Positions 21,546-32,237 of a stretch of DNA of 64,000 bases are shown piece after piece (position 1 is the first letter of the stretch; each line of letters opens with the position of its first letter). The notes beneath the pieces are model-generated. The model had not been told where the DNA came from and did no database searches. It saw nothing but the letters and a program-made list of their open reading frames with translations. Made by a program: the position numbers and the translations under genes. The DNA comes from Mesostigma viride (Eukaryota; Streptophyta; Mesostigmatophyceae; Mesostigmatales; Mesostigmataceae): NCBI GenBank assembly GCA_009746045.1, contig RPFO01002324.1:62001-126000 (forward strand), in the 5' to 3' direction.

Positions 21546-23790
21546 ATGGAGGCAGATGGTACGCAAGGATAGATGGCAAGTAGTGATGAAGGAGACCACC
21601 CCCAATTAAGTCTGTGGGGGCTCTGCATGTGACCGCCTGCGGCATTCATAGCGATTCGGCCACAACCCTGTAACTAGGACCTAGATAGAATAGGACCTAG
21701 ATAGCTTACATCATCCATCTCCCCCGAGCCACGAGCCACGAGCCACGAGCCACGAGGTAGCCATGGCTGTCGGAGCTCATAACTTTCACGTTTGAGCGCC
21801 GAATTCAGCTGTGAATATCACAATCGCTTCGTCTTTCTAAGACGCACATGCTGATATAATTTTCCGACGCTATTACGCAATATACGATGAGCAAACGCCT
21901 CTCGACGCAACGCAGCCTGGCGGCTGCGCTCGGCAATGAAAATACGCCTGCAGCTTCGGCTGCCGCTTCGCCCACCGGCCCAGATGGCAACGGTGACACT
22001 AGTAGGGCACTGGTGCTCGCCCAGCCTCCCGGGCTCGCCTCGCCATCAGCATCGCCTGAACCTAAGCGCAGTCGCTCTGCTGAGCCGCCCTGGGAAGAGC
22101 GCTCCTTTGACGTCAACAGCCCCGACTTCTGGCAACGCAGCCCCACTTGGATTATGGAAGACTTTTATTACGGCAATCACGCCTCGCTTCTAGCCCTGTG
22201 CGTGTACCTCACGTCCCACAACCGTGGCCGCTGGCCTGGTGACGGCAGGCTTGTCGACCCCGCCGATGCTCTCCCAATCATTCACCGCATGCCTCGCCCT
22301 AAGCTTCAACGCTTCGCCCTCTGCTCCCTTCTTGGACGCTCCGAATCCGAGCTCTGGGCTCCCAAACCGCCCCCCTTCCCCTCCGAAGCCTCCATCCGCA
22401 CCCTCCTCAAGGAAGCTTTCGAGCAGCACGTGACCCCTCTTGCCGCAGATGTGGCGGCACTTGGCGGCACGCTGGCTGCTGAGCTCCCCACCATCCCCAC
22501 CGCCACCGCCACCCTCCTCGCCTCCACCCCCCCCCCTCCGTCTCCACCGACTCCATCACCGCCCAGCTCCGCGACATCGACCAGCGCCTCAAGGATAATG
22601 CAATCGCTATCGAGGTCTTGCAGAACACAGCCGGCCTCACCGCCCAGGCAGTGAAGGACATTGCCGCCAAGCCAGCCCCGGCTGGCCTGGCCGGCGATGC
22701 TCCTCCCATCACGACCTGGGCGGACATGCTTAAGCAACATACCACCTCCACCACCTCCGCCGTCGCAGCCCAGCTCCAGCGGCAGACGCTTGACCTCCGC
22801 GAGGAGGCCGAGCTCGCCAAGCGCAGCCTCAACGTCATTGTCAAGAATCTCAAGATGGAGGAAGGTGAGAATTCCGAGAAGCTTGCGCGTGCTTTTGAGA
22901 GAGAAATCCTTGATCGCATGGGCCTTACTGGTGAGATCGAGCTGGCCGCCCACCGCCTTCCCCGCGCGCGGGGTAAGGCCGGGCCGCCCCCGCTCCTTCT
23001 CACCTTTAAGACCCCGGCGGACAAGCTTTCTTTTCTCAGACGCCGCAAGCGGCTCGAGAAGACTCTCTTCACCCTTGACGACGACTTGACCCTGGCACAG
23101 CAACAACGGCGACGGGAGCTATGGTCGACCTACCTCCAGCTCCGGCAGACCAAGGCGGGCCAGCCGGTGTACTGGAAGGGGGCGGCCATCTACGTCGGCC
23201 ACAAGCCCTGGCAAGCGACCCCCTCGACCACCGCGGCCCCAGCAACTCCAGCCCCAGCCTAGGGGAATACAGCAGTAGTGTAGAATAGTTAGACAGTGGC
23301 CTTGTACATGCCCGCCTACTACAGGCACTATACCAGCTGAGGCCTAGCCTTTTTAGTCATGTACATGTGTGCCTATGATGTGCCACACTCCAGACGATGC
23401 CTAGCCTTATTTAGTAATGCTGTGCCCATGCAGGGAGTCACTCTCTGCTGAGAAGCCATGCCATAGCTCTTGTATAGCCATGATGATCTTCCCCCTCACA
23501 GGCATGCTCCCCCCTTACCCGGGCATAGCGTGATAGACCATGAGGGTGCGGGTGCCCTGGTGCACCTAGAGCAAGTGTTGTTTACATTCCCACCCTTGCA
23601 GGAAGTAGCTTAGAATGTATTATAGGCTCATATGCCCCTTCTCAGGGCTATGTGCTACATATACTCCCAACGGAGTTATGTTCCTAATTAATTAATTAAT
23701 TAATTAATCCATTCCATCCCATGTTCCCCTCCCACTGAGGACTGATGCTCACGTGACGCAGTCACGTGTCTATTAATTTTATTTATTAAT
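21546..23790 (+). mobile_element. LINE copy C: ORF1-bearing copy with the shared 3' tail
   Basis: It begins with another fragment of the tail (21,546-21,715), then a (gccacga)4 repeat at 21,722-21,756, an ORF1-like coding region and a ~430-bp stretch ending in the tail block at 23,706-23,790 with TTAATTAA runs. There is no reverse transcriptase between ORF1 and the tail, so this copy could only move with help in trans, or it is a deletion product. Confidence 0.75.
21887..23262 (+). pseudogene. LINE ORF1 (RNA-binding protein) with a frameshift at a C-run
   Basis: The N-terminal part (21,887 on) is Ala/Pro-rich with a globular middle (ERSFDVNSPDFWQRSPTW). Near 22,528-22,540 a run of C shifts the frame. 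After it the other frame reads ITAQLRDIDQRLKDN, a coiled coil, then RSLNVIVKNLKMEEGEN ... LLLTFKTPADKLSFLRR, an RRM-like fold as in L1-type ORF1 proteins, ending at 23,262. Both parts are otherwise open. The single indel could be a real mutation or a sequencing error in the homopolymer. Confidence 0.78.
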
Positions 23791-24581
23791 TAATTATACA
23801 CGCAATCAGAATTTGATGTTACCGGCAATGAAACCAGATATTTCTACAAAGCAATATGGGTGCGTGATTGCTTGCGTCTGAACACAATTTCTAATCATCT
23901 CAACGATAAAATGGGTTGGCTAAGGACCTGATTACCATCACATGCAACTCCAGCGCACAGCAGGACAGCGTTTCAAAGCGCACATTTGCGTCATTCACTA
24001 AGGCTTTCGTGTCAAAGCATGGTGCAATACCTTGAGAGGTCCTGGTGTGTTGCAACCATGATGAGCCCTGGCGTATGTGCAGCTAGCTACGTTCTTGAAG
24101 CTTCAAGAACGTAGGATACAGGTAGAGGAGTGTACAACTTGTTTTGCGGCCCCGTTAATAAGCTCTTGCTGTGATATATCCATCTTGCAGGTATGTGCGC
24201 CTGGATATCCATCCGCAGATATGGTAGCTCAAGCATCCAGCAAGCTATATTGCTATCAATGCATGTGCCAACTTCTTGTTTGTACAACTGTAGAGTAGTT
24301 GCCTGGGCTGCACCAAGCCAGGTCTTTCCCCATGCTCAGCAAGTCCAGTCAGTCGGCTGTTCGTGAGTTGCTATCTCAGGATGGGTTGGTGCCAAAGGAT
24401 GCATTCTGCCAAAGTTTTACATGATGCCCCACCATTCCATAGGGCAGCGGGAACTGTACAGCACTCTGACAGGAGTGCTGCACATTATCCTGTCCATTAA
24501 ATGGGCTGCATGCCTCCGGATCATGTGACATCGTCCGAATCGATGCCCCCGGTATTTTGCACCATTCCTCAGCGAAAGGAC
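23791..24581. other. Intergenic, AT-rich
   Basis: No gene recognised. There is a short palindrome (cttgaagcttcaag) near 24,096. The missing last exon of gene B, expected here on the minus strand, was not found. Confidence 0.6.
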
Positions 24582-24683
24582 TTGGGCGATCAGGTCCCTG
24601 GCCAGGGCGACCACCTGGTCATAGGAGAGGTCTTCCAAGTCAGGAGAGGTGGGCACCATCCAGTAAGACGAGGTGGGTACACG
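24582..24683 (-). CDS. Gene B exon: C-terminal helix
   Basis: After acceptor ctcccgcag the frame reads RVPTSSYWMVPTSPD and EDLSYDQVVALARDLIAQ. The LSYDQVVALARDLIAQ part matches LSYDDLVACMRSLLAE of gene A. The donor is placed at caa|gtcctt by analogy. The next exon (gene A 17,182) has no visible counterpart. If not spliced, the frame runs on to a stop at 24,417. Confidence 0.55.
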
Positions 24684-24825
24684 CTGCGGGAGCGCGGGCC
24701 GCGTGGAGGATGAAGCTAGACCGCCGGGGCTTTTTTACGGAGCCAGTGTCGGGCTGCTCAGTAGCCAAGCCAGGGCAAACGGCAGCCAGCTCCGCAAACA
24801 TCGATTGATGCGTTGGCTAGGACAC

Positions 24826-24987
24826 TTGGCGGGGTGAATGCTTCTTTCCGCCATCACTCATGGACTCATCGAGGAGCCCTACGCCTTGGGGCGCAGGATA
24901 CTTGGCGAGCTTGAGTGTGCGGGGGAACAGGCGCAGGCTCAGCCCCTCACTGGAAATCTGGTAGAGGCACAAAAGCTCCATGATACC
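24826..24987 (-). CDS. Gene B exon: end of cyclase domain C2
   Basis: After acceptor cgcccgcag it reads GIMELLCLYQISSE and LSLRLFPRTLKLAKYPAP, matching gene A 15,920. The domain end pattern LxxYQ is typical of class III cyclases. A stop follows in frame at 24,817. A weak donor (caa|gtgtcc) nine bases earlier would join it in phase to the helix at 24,683. Either end is possible. Confidence 0.75.
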
Positions 24988-26191
24988 CTGCGGGCGTACA
25001 GTAGTCATGTGCAGATAAGCCCACAGATCGAGCACGCAACCCACAGAGCATGCGTAAGCCGGGCATGGGAACAGGAGAACAGCATAAGTTGCCAGTTTCC
25101 TGCGACCTGCGGCCTTAATGTGCTAGGCATAGAACCCATATTAAAGCACTGTTGCGGGCAATAACCATTTTGCGGACACTAATTATGTATGACAAAATGC
25201 TGATAAAGACATCGCATGCAGTCGCAGATGCATATTTAGGATCCAGGGAAAGACGCATCATATCGTATGGACCTATGACACCGATGACGGTCTTCAAGAC
25301 CAGCATGGCTAGGCTGACTTTGGCTGCACAAGTGGGCCATGGCCATGAAACCCTAGGTAATCAGTGTTAGTCATGATGACAATCACCGTTCGGGGCTGCT
25401 ACTGTCTACGTGTTGTCAGTGTGGAGAGCAGAACCTTGGACCTGAGGTGATGGACTTGGTACCGCTGCGTCTGGCAACTACCCAATACCCAATACGCTAA
25501 GGACTTTGCTGTCTATAAAACATAAAATATCACACAATCAACGCCAGGTTCACGAAGTTGCCTGGGTAAAACAAAGCAGCAAAGTTCCATGATACCTGCA
25601 ATACATTGAGCAGCAATGCAGAAACAACGATTTGCGCCACGCTTGAAAGCATGGCAATGCCTGATGGCTGTGTCGAGAAGCATGACAAACGTGGATTATA
25701 AAGGAGACTACGCTGCTGGCAGCCTGTTATCCAGCTCGCATGAGACAGGCTACTCGAGTATCATACAGACACGCAGTCCCAGGTGAGCTCAACCCTTTTC
25801 ATCACCGCGTTCGAAGGAAGCATGCAAACGCTTTGCGCCACCAAATTCCAGACAGAAGACATTGCATGGACAGAATCCTCCGGGTACGGAACTTGGTGTA
25901 CGAAGATCCATCATTACTCACATCGTGGGATTGCGGCACAAGAGCCAAGTGCATGGCAACATAAAGCGGCCCATCACAGCGCGGCTAACTATACGTGTCA
26001 TGTCATCATGTTTGGGTGCTACTGGCAGACCCAGCTGGGGGCACCGTAAAACACGCAGCATACAACTCCATGGACTCAATCATGACAGTGTCATGCATGA
26101 GGCTGATTTGCCACACAATTATACAGTGATTGCAAGGCACTTTTTTACCGTAATCGGGTAGCCAGATGCCATGCATCGCATCTACACCCAC
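24988..26191 (-). other. Gene B intron
   Basis: A 1.2-kb intron from gtgggt to cgcccgcag. Nothing recognised inside it on either strand. Confidence 0.7.
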
Positions 26192-26417
26192 CTTCAAACC
26201 GTATTCTCCCAGCTCCTGGAATATGATCCCTTGGGTCTGCCCCTTGGCGCCCTCAAACACATCCTGGTTTGCCAGCGTCTGACCCGGCGCCGCCGTGGCA
26301 GCGATGCGGGCTGCTCGGTTGACCACCGGCCCGAAATAGGCGGCACGGCCGGTGGCCATGTGTGGCTGGCAGTCCTTAGGAACACCCATGCAGAGGCCGA
26401 TTTGCAGCCGCAGGCCC
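26192..26417 (-). CDS. Gene B exon: second half of cyclase domain C2
   Basis: A 226-nt exon, phase 2 in, phase 0 out, with acceptor cgacctgcag and donor gtgggt. It reads GLRLQIGLCMGVPKD and then AYFGPVVNRAARIAATAAPG. The Asn and Arg of NRAAR are the transition-state residues. The position usually filled by Asp or Cys for base selection is Ala, so cAMP versus cGMP production is open. Same length and motif as gene A 15,075-15,300. Confidence 0.93.
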
Positions 26418-27597
26418 CTGCAGGTCGGACCCAAGGCGGTAGCATCGTTGATGTCATGAGCACAAGCAGCGCAGAAGCCGGCGAAGGGATCGGGCATCGT
26501 GCGAGTATCCCAGCGGCATGGCACGGTTCCGTGTAGATGCATCATTAGCACGGTGAGATAGGTGAGGTACCGCACTTACTTTCAAACACACACATACACA
26601 CATTTAATAATAATTCAACAGGTTCCATCAACTCCGATCGACTTTAGTGGGCCACGGCAGACCTGTACCATATATAATGGCAAAATGACCTCACATGACC
26701 GTTGAGGCCAAGTATTTGCAGCAAATCCAGCAATAATTTAACCGGTTCCGTCCGCATAGAAAATTTTCAGCCTTATGGAGAACATTGTGGTATGGCGAGT
26801 TTAACCCATAGTCTGGGAATGATCGCACTGTTTCCGGACTATGGTTTAAGGGTGCCGGCACTTAAAGACCCCAGCCACCCCTCATGAAATGCAACTATGC
26901 AGTCGGGAGTTACAATACGCCCGTCCTATTCTGGACACCACTCTCGTCTGTCCTACTAACTCCCGGGCTCCACCTCCTCACCTTGGGACAGCTAAGTCAT
27001 AAAATTAACGAGACTCAGAAAGACAAGAGTTGTTGTCCATGAAGGCTGAAACCGGCAGCATATAAGGCACTCTAGACACTGTTACCACTGGGGTAGCTGA
27101 ACACGAGCCTTCAAATCAAACAGAGTTCAACGGGCTCAGACATTAGTAACACATACCTTGTGCAACTATACTCATACTGTCACAACCCTAGCATGCAAAA
27201 ATTCTTCCTGAAAACATTCGCAGAGAGTGCAGCGTTGCCAGTAACTGCAGTGTGCCATTGACTATGTATGCCTTGCCAGATAAAGCTACCCATGTGCACA
27301 TCTCTAGTCATTTGTTGCCATGCATATGGGGATCCACTGGGTCCGCCTGCTTACATACTCAAGTGCTTCATTATAAATATTGAAGCAGTACCTACGTGCA
27401 ACACCAATGCACGTTCACCACAGAATATGCAGAAGCTGAAGGTAGGGACATAGTAACCTCAAGCAGCTTGGGTACCCAGGGGCACTAGAAGGGAACAACC
27501 GCCTACTGCACATCCTCGATCATGCTGGCAGCACCTGATGCTCCAACATCAAAATTGCGGAGAGACTGTGCCACAAGCCATAATTAGCGCAGGGTAC
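26418..27597 (-). other. Gene B intron
   Basis: A 1.2-kb intron from gtaccc to acctgcag. It contains a short (AC)n run near 26,586 (acacacatacacaca). Nothing else recognised. Confidence 0.7.
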
Positions 27598-28088
27598 CTG
27601 AAGACAATGCGCTCCTTGCGGGATGGTGTTCCTGCCTTGTCTCCCGCCAGCTTGACCACCTCCGCGGCCGCTTCCTGCTCCAGCAGATGCTCGGGCCAAT
27701 CCAAGTCCATGGCCTCCCGCTGTACCGCCTCGGCAAAGTGGGCGGCCTGGATGGGTGACCGGAACGCCAGCAGGAAGTTGCCGTCCTTCTCCTCGCATTC
27801 GTACGCCTCGTATTGGGACAGCCGGCTCTGCACGAAGCTGACCAGCAAGTTGACGGCTTGCTGGTACCCCGGCGTCCTACGCAGCGTGCTGGCGCTCCCC
27901 ACGTAAATGAAACAGATCACCACCGGCTGCTTGGGTGGCTCCGTCTGGAGGTAGCACTCGCGTGCACATGGGGCGTCGAAGAAGGATGGCCACAGCTGCT
28001 TGGACTTGAGGGGCAAATAGGGGGCGCGCTTTTTCAACTCCTGGGGCAGCACCTGCATGACATGCATGGGGGGTAGCTTCTCATCCAC
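27598..28088 (-). CDS. Gene B exon: first half of cyclase domain C2 (degenerate metal site)
   Basis: A 491-nt exon from acceptor atggccag, ending TTC AG before gtaccc (phase 2). After the linker VDEKLPPMHVMQVLPQELKK it reads VVICFIYVGSASTL, where Tyr replaces the metal-binding Asp, and CEEKDGNFLLAF, where Asn replaces the second Asp. The helix FAEAVQREAMDLDWPEHLL follows. Length, phase and both substitutions match gene A 9,712-10,202, so the loss predates the duplication and has been kept. Confidence 0.93.
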
Positions 28089-28429
28089 CTGGCCATGCAG
28101 CAAAAGAACATGAGAAGGCAAGCAAGGAAGCGTGAGGTACAGCAAGTCAAAGAAGTATCGCAGCATATCTGGCTAGCACAAGGATCTGTCAATTTTGCTC
28201 AGTAATTGCTATGGGACGAAAAGGCAGGAAACAGGGTAGCCCAACGACATACGTTCACCGACACCAAACCAAAATGTATACGGGCCCGGGCATGCCATGT
28301 TTACATCGCTATAGAAGGTTGACTAGGCACGTGGCTGTGCGCTGTCAACACTCGAAATGATATGCCTTTGGATATTATCTGCAGGCCCACCTGGTGGCAT
28401 GCGCAGATGCCCACCAGATGTCCACCCAC

Positions 28430-28957
28430 CTCGTGCATGCCCATGTGGTGGCAGATGACTGATTGCATGTGCACGCCCAGGGAGTTCCACGCCACCGTGG
28501 ACATGAGCACCTGGCCACCTGATGCAGCTGCACCCTGGATGGCCTTGGCCAGCTCAACCGCATCCCCCTGGTAACGCTGGCGCCCGTTGGGGTGCATGCT
28601 GCACGCATCTGGCACCCCGATGTGGATGCCCATGCGCACGCGCAGGCCACGGTAGAGGACCGACCCATCCATGGGATCCTTCACCTCCTTGGCTGCATCC
28701 ATTGTTAACAGCTCAGGAGGCCAGTCTGTTAGGCAGGTATCGCCACCTTGGGCGCCGTCCAAGCTACGGCGCAGAGTCCTTAAGGGCGCCTTTGTAATTT
28801 CTGGCAGGCCCAAGACCCCAGCGGGGAAGAGCAGCTGCCGCTGCACCTCCATGGCCCATCCCATCGCGTCAATGGCGTCGTGGAAAACGAGCGTGAACGA
28901 GTCGCCCTCCGTGTCGCTCTCGTAGCCGTGGTACTTGGGCAGGAGGGTGCGGAGGAC
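28430..28957 (-). CDS. Gene B exon: main part of cyclase domain C1
   Basis: A 176-codon exon, phase 0 on both sides (acceptor tttggaaag, donor gtgggt). It reads VLRTLLPKYHGYESDTEGDSF with the second metal-binding Asp, then LRVRMGIHIGVPDACSMHPN, and GDAVELAKAIQGAAASGGQ where VNxAxR is expected. Glu replaces Asn and the Arg is absent. A variable insertion (LPEITKAPLRTLRRSLDG ...) separates the two halves and differs from that of gene A. Confidence 0.93.
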
Positions 28958-29642
28958 CTTTCCAAACCCATGGAGATGACAGTGGAACAGGCCAACATGT
29001 CCGTAGCAACAACTCCCGTGTTAGACCCTCTGAGCCGCTCCGGTGACCTCCACTTTCCCACAAAAGACCGATCAGCTTTCGTTGCTGCTAAATCAGAATG
29101 GTTATCTTGCCCTGGAAACACAAAGTGTGCTGAATTTCACCTCCCAAGCGATGGAAAAATTGCAGATTGATGCCAGAATCATGGCACCATAGCCAACCCC
29201 CCAGCTAGCCCCCAGCGTTACCATGCAAACATGCCCAGCAATATGGCCATGTAATTTCATTTGAAGTCAATACCATGCTGACTTTGCCTTTGTGCCCCAT
29301 ACCGCCAAGCTACTCTAGACTGCGCCGGAATACCCCATCAGTTACTGTGGCAAGAACGTCAAGGTCTGAGAGGCAGCCCTTGATTAAAACTGGAAAGTGG
29401 GTGTCAGTCCGTTTATTTATCCCATGGCCTATGCCTTGCGCTTCCGTGTAATGTGGAGAAAGTGCCATGATCACGGGACAACCAAGCCAAGGAAAACCTT
29501 TTTCAAACCCATGTGTTATTATTTTGGACCATCCATAGCTCTAATTGCTTGAGTTAGCGAACGGTACTAGAGACAGAAGGCTCCTGATTTGGTGCAACAC
29601 TCATCCTAGGTGCACAACAACTCAGGGTGTAGTACATAGTAC
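28958..29642 (-). other. Gene B intron
   Basis: A 685-bp intron from gtacta to tttggaaag. Nothing recognised. Confidence 0.65.
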
Positions 29643-29716
29643 CTTGTGGTGGATAGCCAGCGCGACGTTCATGACCGCGGGGTCTCGCTCCCAAAGTGTC
29701 GTCGACCCTTCGATAT
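29643..29716 (-). CDS. Gene B exon: cyclase C1 metal-binding motif
   Basis: A 74-nt exon between acceptor cgtgcag and donor gtacta. With the preceding G it reads DIEGSTTLWERDPAV and MNVALAIHHK. It carries the first metal-binding Asp of C1. It has the same size and phase as gene A 7,963-8,036. Confidence 0.92.
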
Positions 29717-30752
29717 CTGCACGATCCAGAAAGCACCTCAAAGAGCGAAGCAAGGACTTTCAGTATTTTTCTCAGGTTATGCATGAGTCACATGCCAGGT
29801 ATGTATAATGGATGCATGTAGGTGACAAATTTCCCATTTAAATCACAATTGCTGTCGGCAGGGCTTCACTGTCAAGCTATTTCAGAGGCGCATCACATAC
29901 ATGGACTGTGAGCACGCGTACGCCGTCTGGGAGCTGTGCCTCTACCAAGGGAATGGATCACATGCCATTCATACGCAAGACACATGTGCCTGAAACGTAT
30001 CGTACCTGACAAAAACCCCATTCTCTGCCCCTGTAAATTCAACCCCAACTAGAGCGGAGCCGTCGCAGCTGCATGACCGCGCTGTCAGCCATTATGCGCA
30101 GGTTCACTTAACGATCCCTTGCCCCTGGAGCTTCTGCATCCTGTCTACATACAATGCAACGTGGTCAGTTTTGAATGGCTTGTAGCACCCATGGAGCACA
30201 GGGCTGATTAACCTTCTTGGCATGACACGCTAGATCTCCGATGACATGCCGCATTCCCTGCTGGCAAAGACTACAGGCCCAAGGTGGTTCAAGTGCATGC
30301 CAGGGCTTGATGCAACCGGGAGCCTCAAAGAGGGTGTGCATCATCCCACGTTGTCTGACAACTCACATGCATGGATCAAGCACTACGCCTTGGAAGGCGC
30401 GCGGTCATAATGCTGCCCCACCTGGCCATATTTTTTCTTTCACGCTTGTGATCTAGCATGCAGTCTCAGATTCACAGACTTCACCGCTCACACATGGGAA
30501 GTCGGATGCAGCAACATTTATAGCAATTCTGACATCCCGATCCGGTCCTTCCATGCCCATGCATAGAGCACATTGCATACTATATGTGGGAAGTACAACC
30601 TCCCGGGACGCAGTCGAGTGTTTATTAATTAATGTGGGAAGTGACGTGTTTGTGCTGTTTGTATGTAACGGCGATGAGCAGATATCACAGATCTGAGGCC
30701 AGGGTAACACTGAGCACCGACGTGGTCTCAGACTGGCTGGCTCATGCCTCAC
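29717..30752 (-). other. Gene B intron
   Basis: A 1,036-bp intron from gtgagg to cgtgcag. It contains the 37-bp retroposed fragment at 30,595-30,631. Confidence 0.7.
30595..30631 (+). mobile_element. Very short 5'-truncated LINE insertion
   Basis: The 37-bp piece (ending gacgcagtcgagtgtttatt then aatta) matches the extreme 3' tail of the LINE copies at 20,374, 21,545 and 23,790. It is flanked by an 11-bp direct repeat, atgtgggaagt, at 30,584-30,594 and 30,632-30,642. That is the signature of target-primed insertion with extreme 5' truncation. Confidence 0.75.
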
Positions 30753-31350
30753 CGGTCACCACCGCGGCGATGCCATCCCCCCTCCTTGGCGGCGCCCGCT
30801 TGCGCAGGAACTTGTGCAACTCCTTAGCATCCGTCCCCTTGCGCGTGCGCCATACGGACAGCAGGATGGCGGCACCCAGCAGCAGCAGGGCCAGGCCCGT
30901 CGACAGAAGCACTGCCAGCAACACTTTGGAATAGCGGTGATTCTCGTTGGAAGTCCCTGGAGCAACGTTCTGGCAATATTGGCCCTCCCATCCTGCGGTG
31001 CAATTGCAGGAACCCTGTTGCAAAGTGTTTATGCTGCCAGAAGTGTCCGCGTCAAATGTTGGGAATTGGCAGCTGCCATACCCTGAACAGGCCGTGGCGC
31101 CCATGGGAGCATCCAGGCCCTCTGGGACACACCCGTTGCGGGCGTCGCACACGGGGTAGAACATCCCCAAATTGTTCGTAATTATGCCCCGCAAGTAGCC
31201 GTCCAACTCGCAATTCATACGCCGCGTGAAGTCAGGAGGCAGCTGCGACGCCATTATGAGCCGTGCCGTATCCACCCCACCCACAAGCTTCTCCCCCGTC
31301 TGCTGCTCCAGGGCTGCCAGGGTGGCCGACAGGTACGTGCTCAGGTAGGG
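30753..31350 (-). CDS. Gene B exon: end of ectodomain, EGF-like segment, transmembrane helix
   Basis: A 598-nt exon, phase 0 in (acceptor cactgcag), ending ACC G before gtgagg (phase 1). It starts PYLSTYLSATLAALEQQTGE, the end of the binding lobe. The Cys-rich part reads CDARNGC, CSGYGSC, then CNCTAGWEGQYC (EGF-like). Next is a hydrophobic run (LLAVLLSTGLALLLLGAAIL) followed by WRTRKG, a single-pass helix with a basic inner flank. It ends KRAPPRRGDGIAAVVT, the first strand of C1. It corresponds to gene A 4,937-5,537. Confidence 0.93.
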
Positions 31351-31952
31351 CTGCAGTGTATAACCAACCATGAAAGGCAGACGTGTTTATGAAGTGTCAT
31401 TGTGAGACTGTATGAGAAACCCCGCCAGTAACGCACAGCCAGGTGGTGCAGGACTACAGTATATACCAGTAAATAATATAGTAGTATATGCACAATAATC
31501 CTGACCGGTCAAGTATGTCCTATTGCACAACCACCAGTCCATACCATACTGCATAGATAGCAGATGACCTTGCAATTCGTGAAGCAAAGCTTGTAAGCAC
31601 AGAGAACAAGCTTTCCCACTTCCAGCAGTCTGATACGACTTAGAGTCATGGCCATGCGATGCAGTCCCACCTGAACCACCTGACCTTCACGCAACCCGCA
31701 CTGCAATTGACATTCCCATTGTTATGACACGTGGGCCGGCATATAAGCACCTACAGTAATAATAAAAATGCCCAGTCACAGTAATGCATGCTATAGCAAG
31801 TTGCCCCTGTTATACCATGCATGCTGAACTTTGGCATCCTCAGACCCAACGGGACTCTTATTGAAAGCTAACGAATACCAACGGCAGATATAGGGTCAAT
31901 GGTACAATACACACACAACTGCCAAATTATGCCTGCATAAGTTACTACCCAC
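31351..31952 (-). other. Gene B intron
   Basis: A 602-bp intron from gtgggt to cactgcag. Nothing recognised. Confidence 0.65.
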
Positions 31953-32237
31953 CTGTTGGTCCACACAGCCCAGCAGCAGCTCCTCCCCCTTGACCTTCCC
32001 CTGCCGCGTCATCGCAAGGTACTCCATGGAGGAGCACTTTTGGGTGATGAGCATCACGGGCTCGCGCGCTGGCTGATTCCTCGCCAGGTCGCTGAGCAAA
32101 GCAAGGGTGCTTGTCACGGTCAGGTCCAATGACGCATCTATGGCCAGCACGTCAGGCGCAGGCACGTCCGTCGTCAGTCGCTGCTTAATAGGCAGGAGGA
32201 ATGCATCGCCCATTCCGGGCAGGATGCCGTCCATGAC
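31953..32237 (-). CDS. Gene B exon: C-terminal lobe of periplasmic-binding-like module 2
   Basis: A 95-codon exon, phase 0 on both sides (acceptor ctgtctcag, donor gtgggt). It starts VMDGILPGMGDAFLLPIKQR and ends EPVMLITQKCSSMEYL ... LLLGCVDQQ. The aspartate-rich middle (VLAIDASLDLTVTSTLALL) and the GCVDQQ end resemble the C-terminal lobe of sugar-binding proteins. Gene A 3,580-3,861 is its counterpart. Confidence 0.85.

Noticed and set aside
29545-29808. Plus-strand 87-residue frame
   Set aside because: It is the shadow of the gene B DIEGST exon on the minus strand.
29862-29960. Plus-strand exon-like stretch (GFTVKLFQRRITYMDC)
   Set aside because: Lies inside a gene B intron on the opposite strand. 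No partner exon or family recognised.
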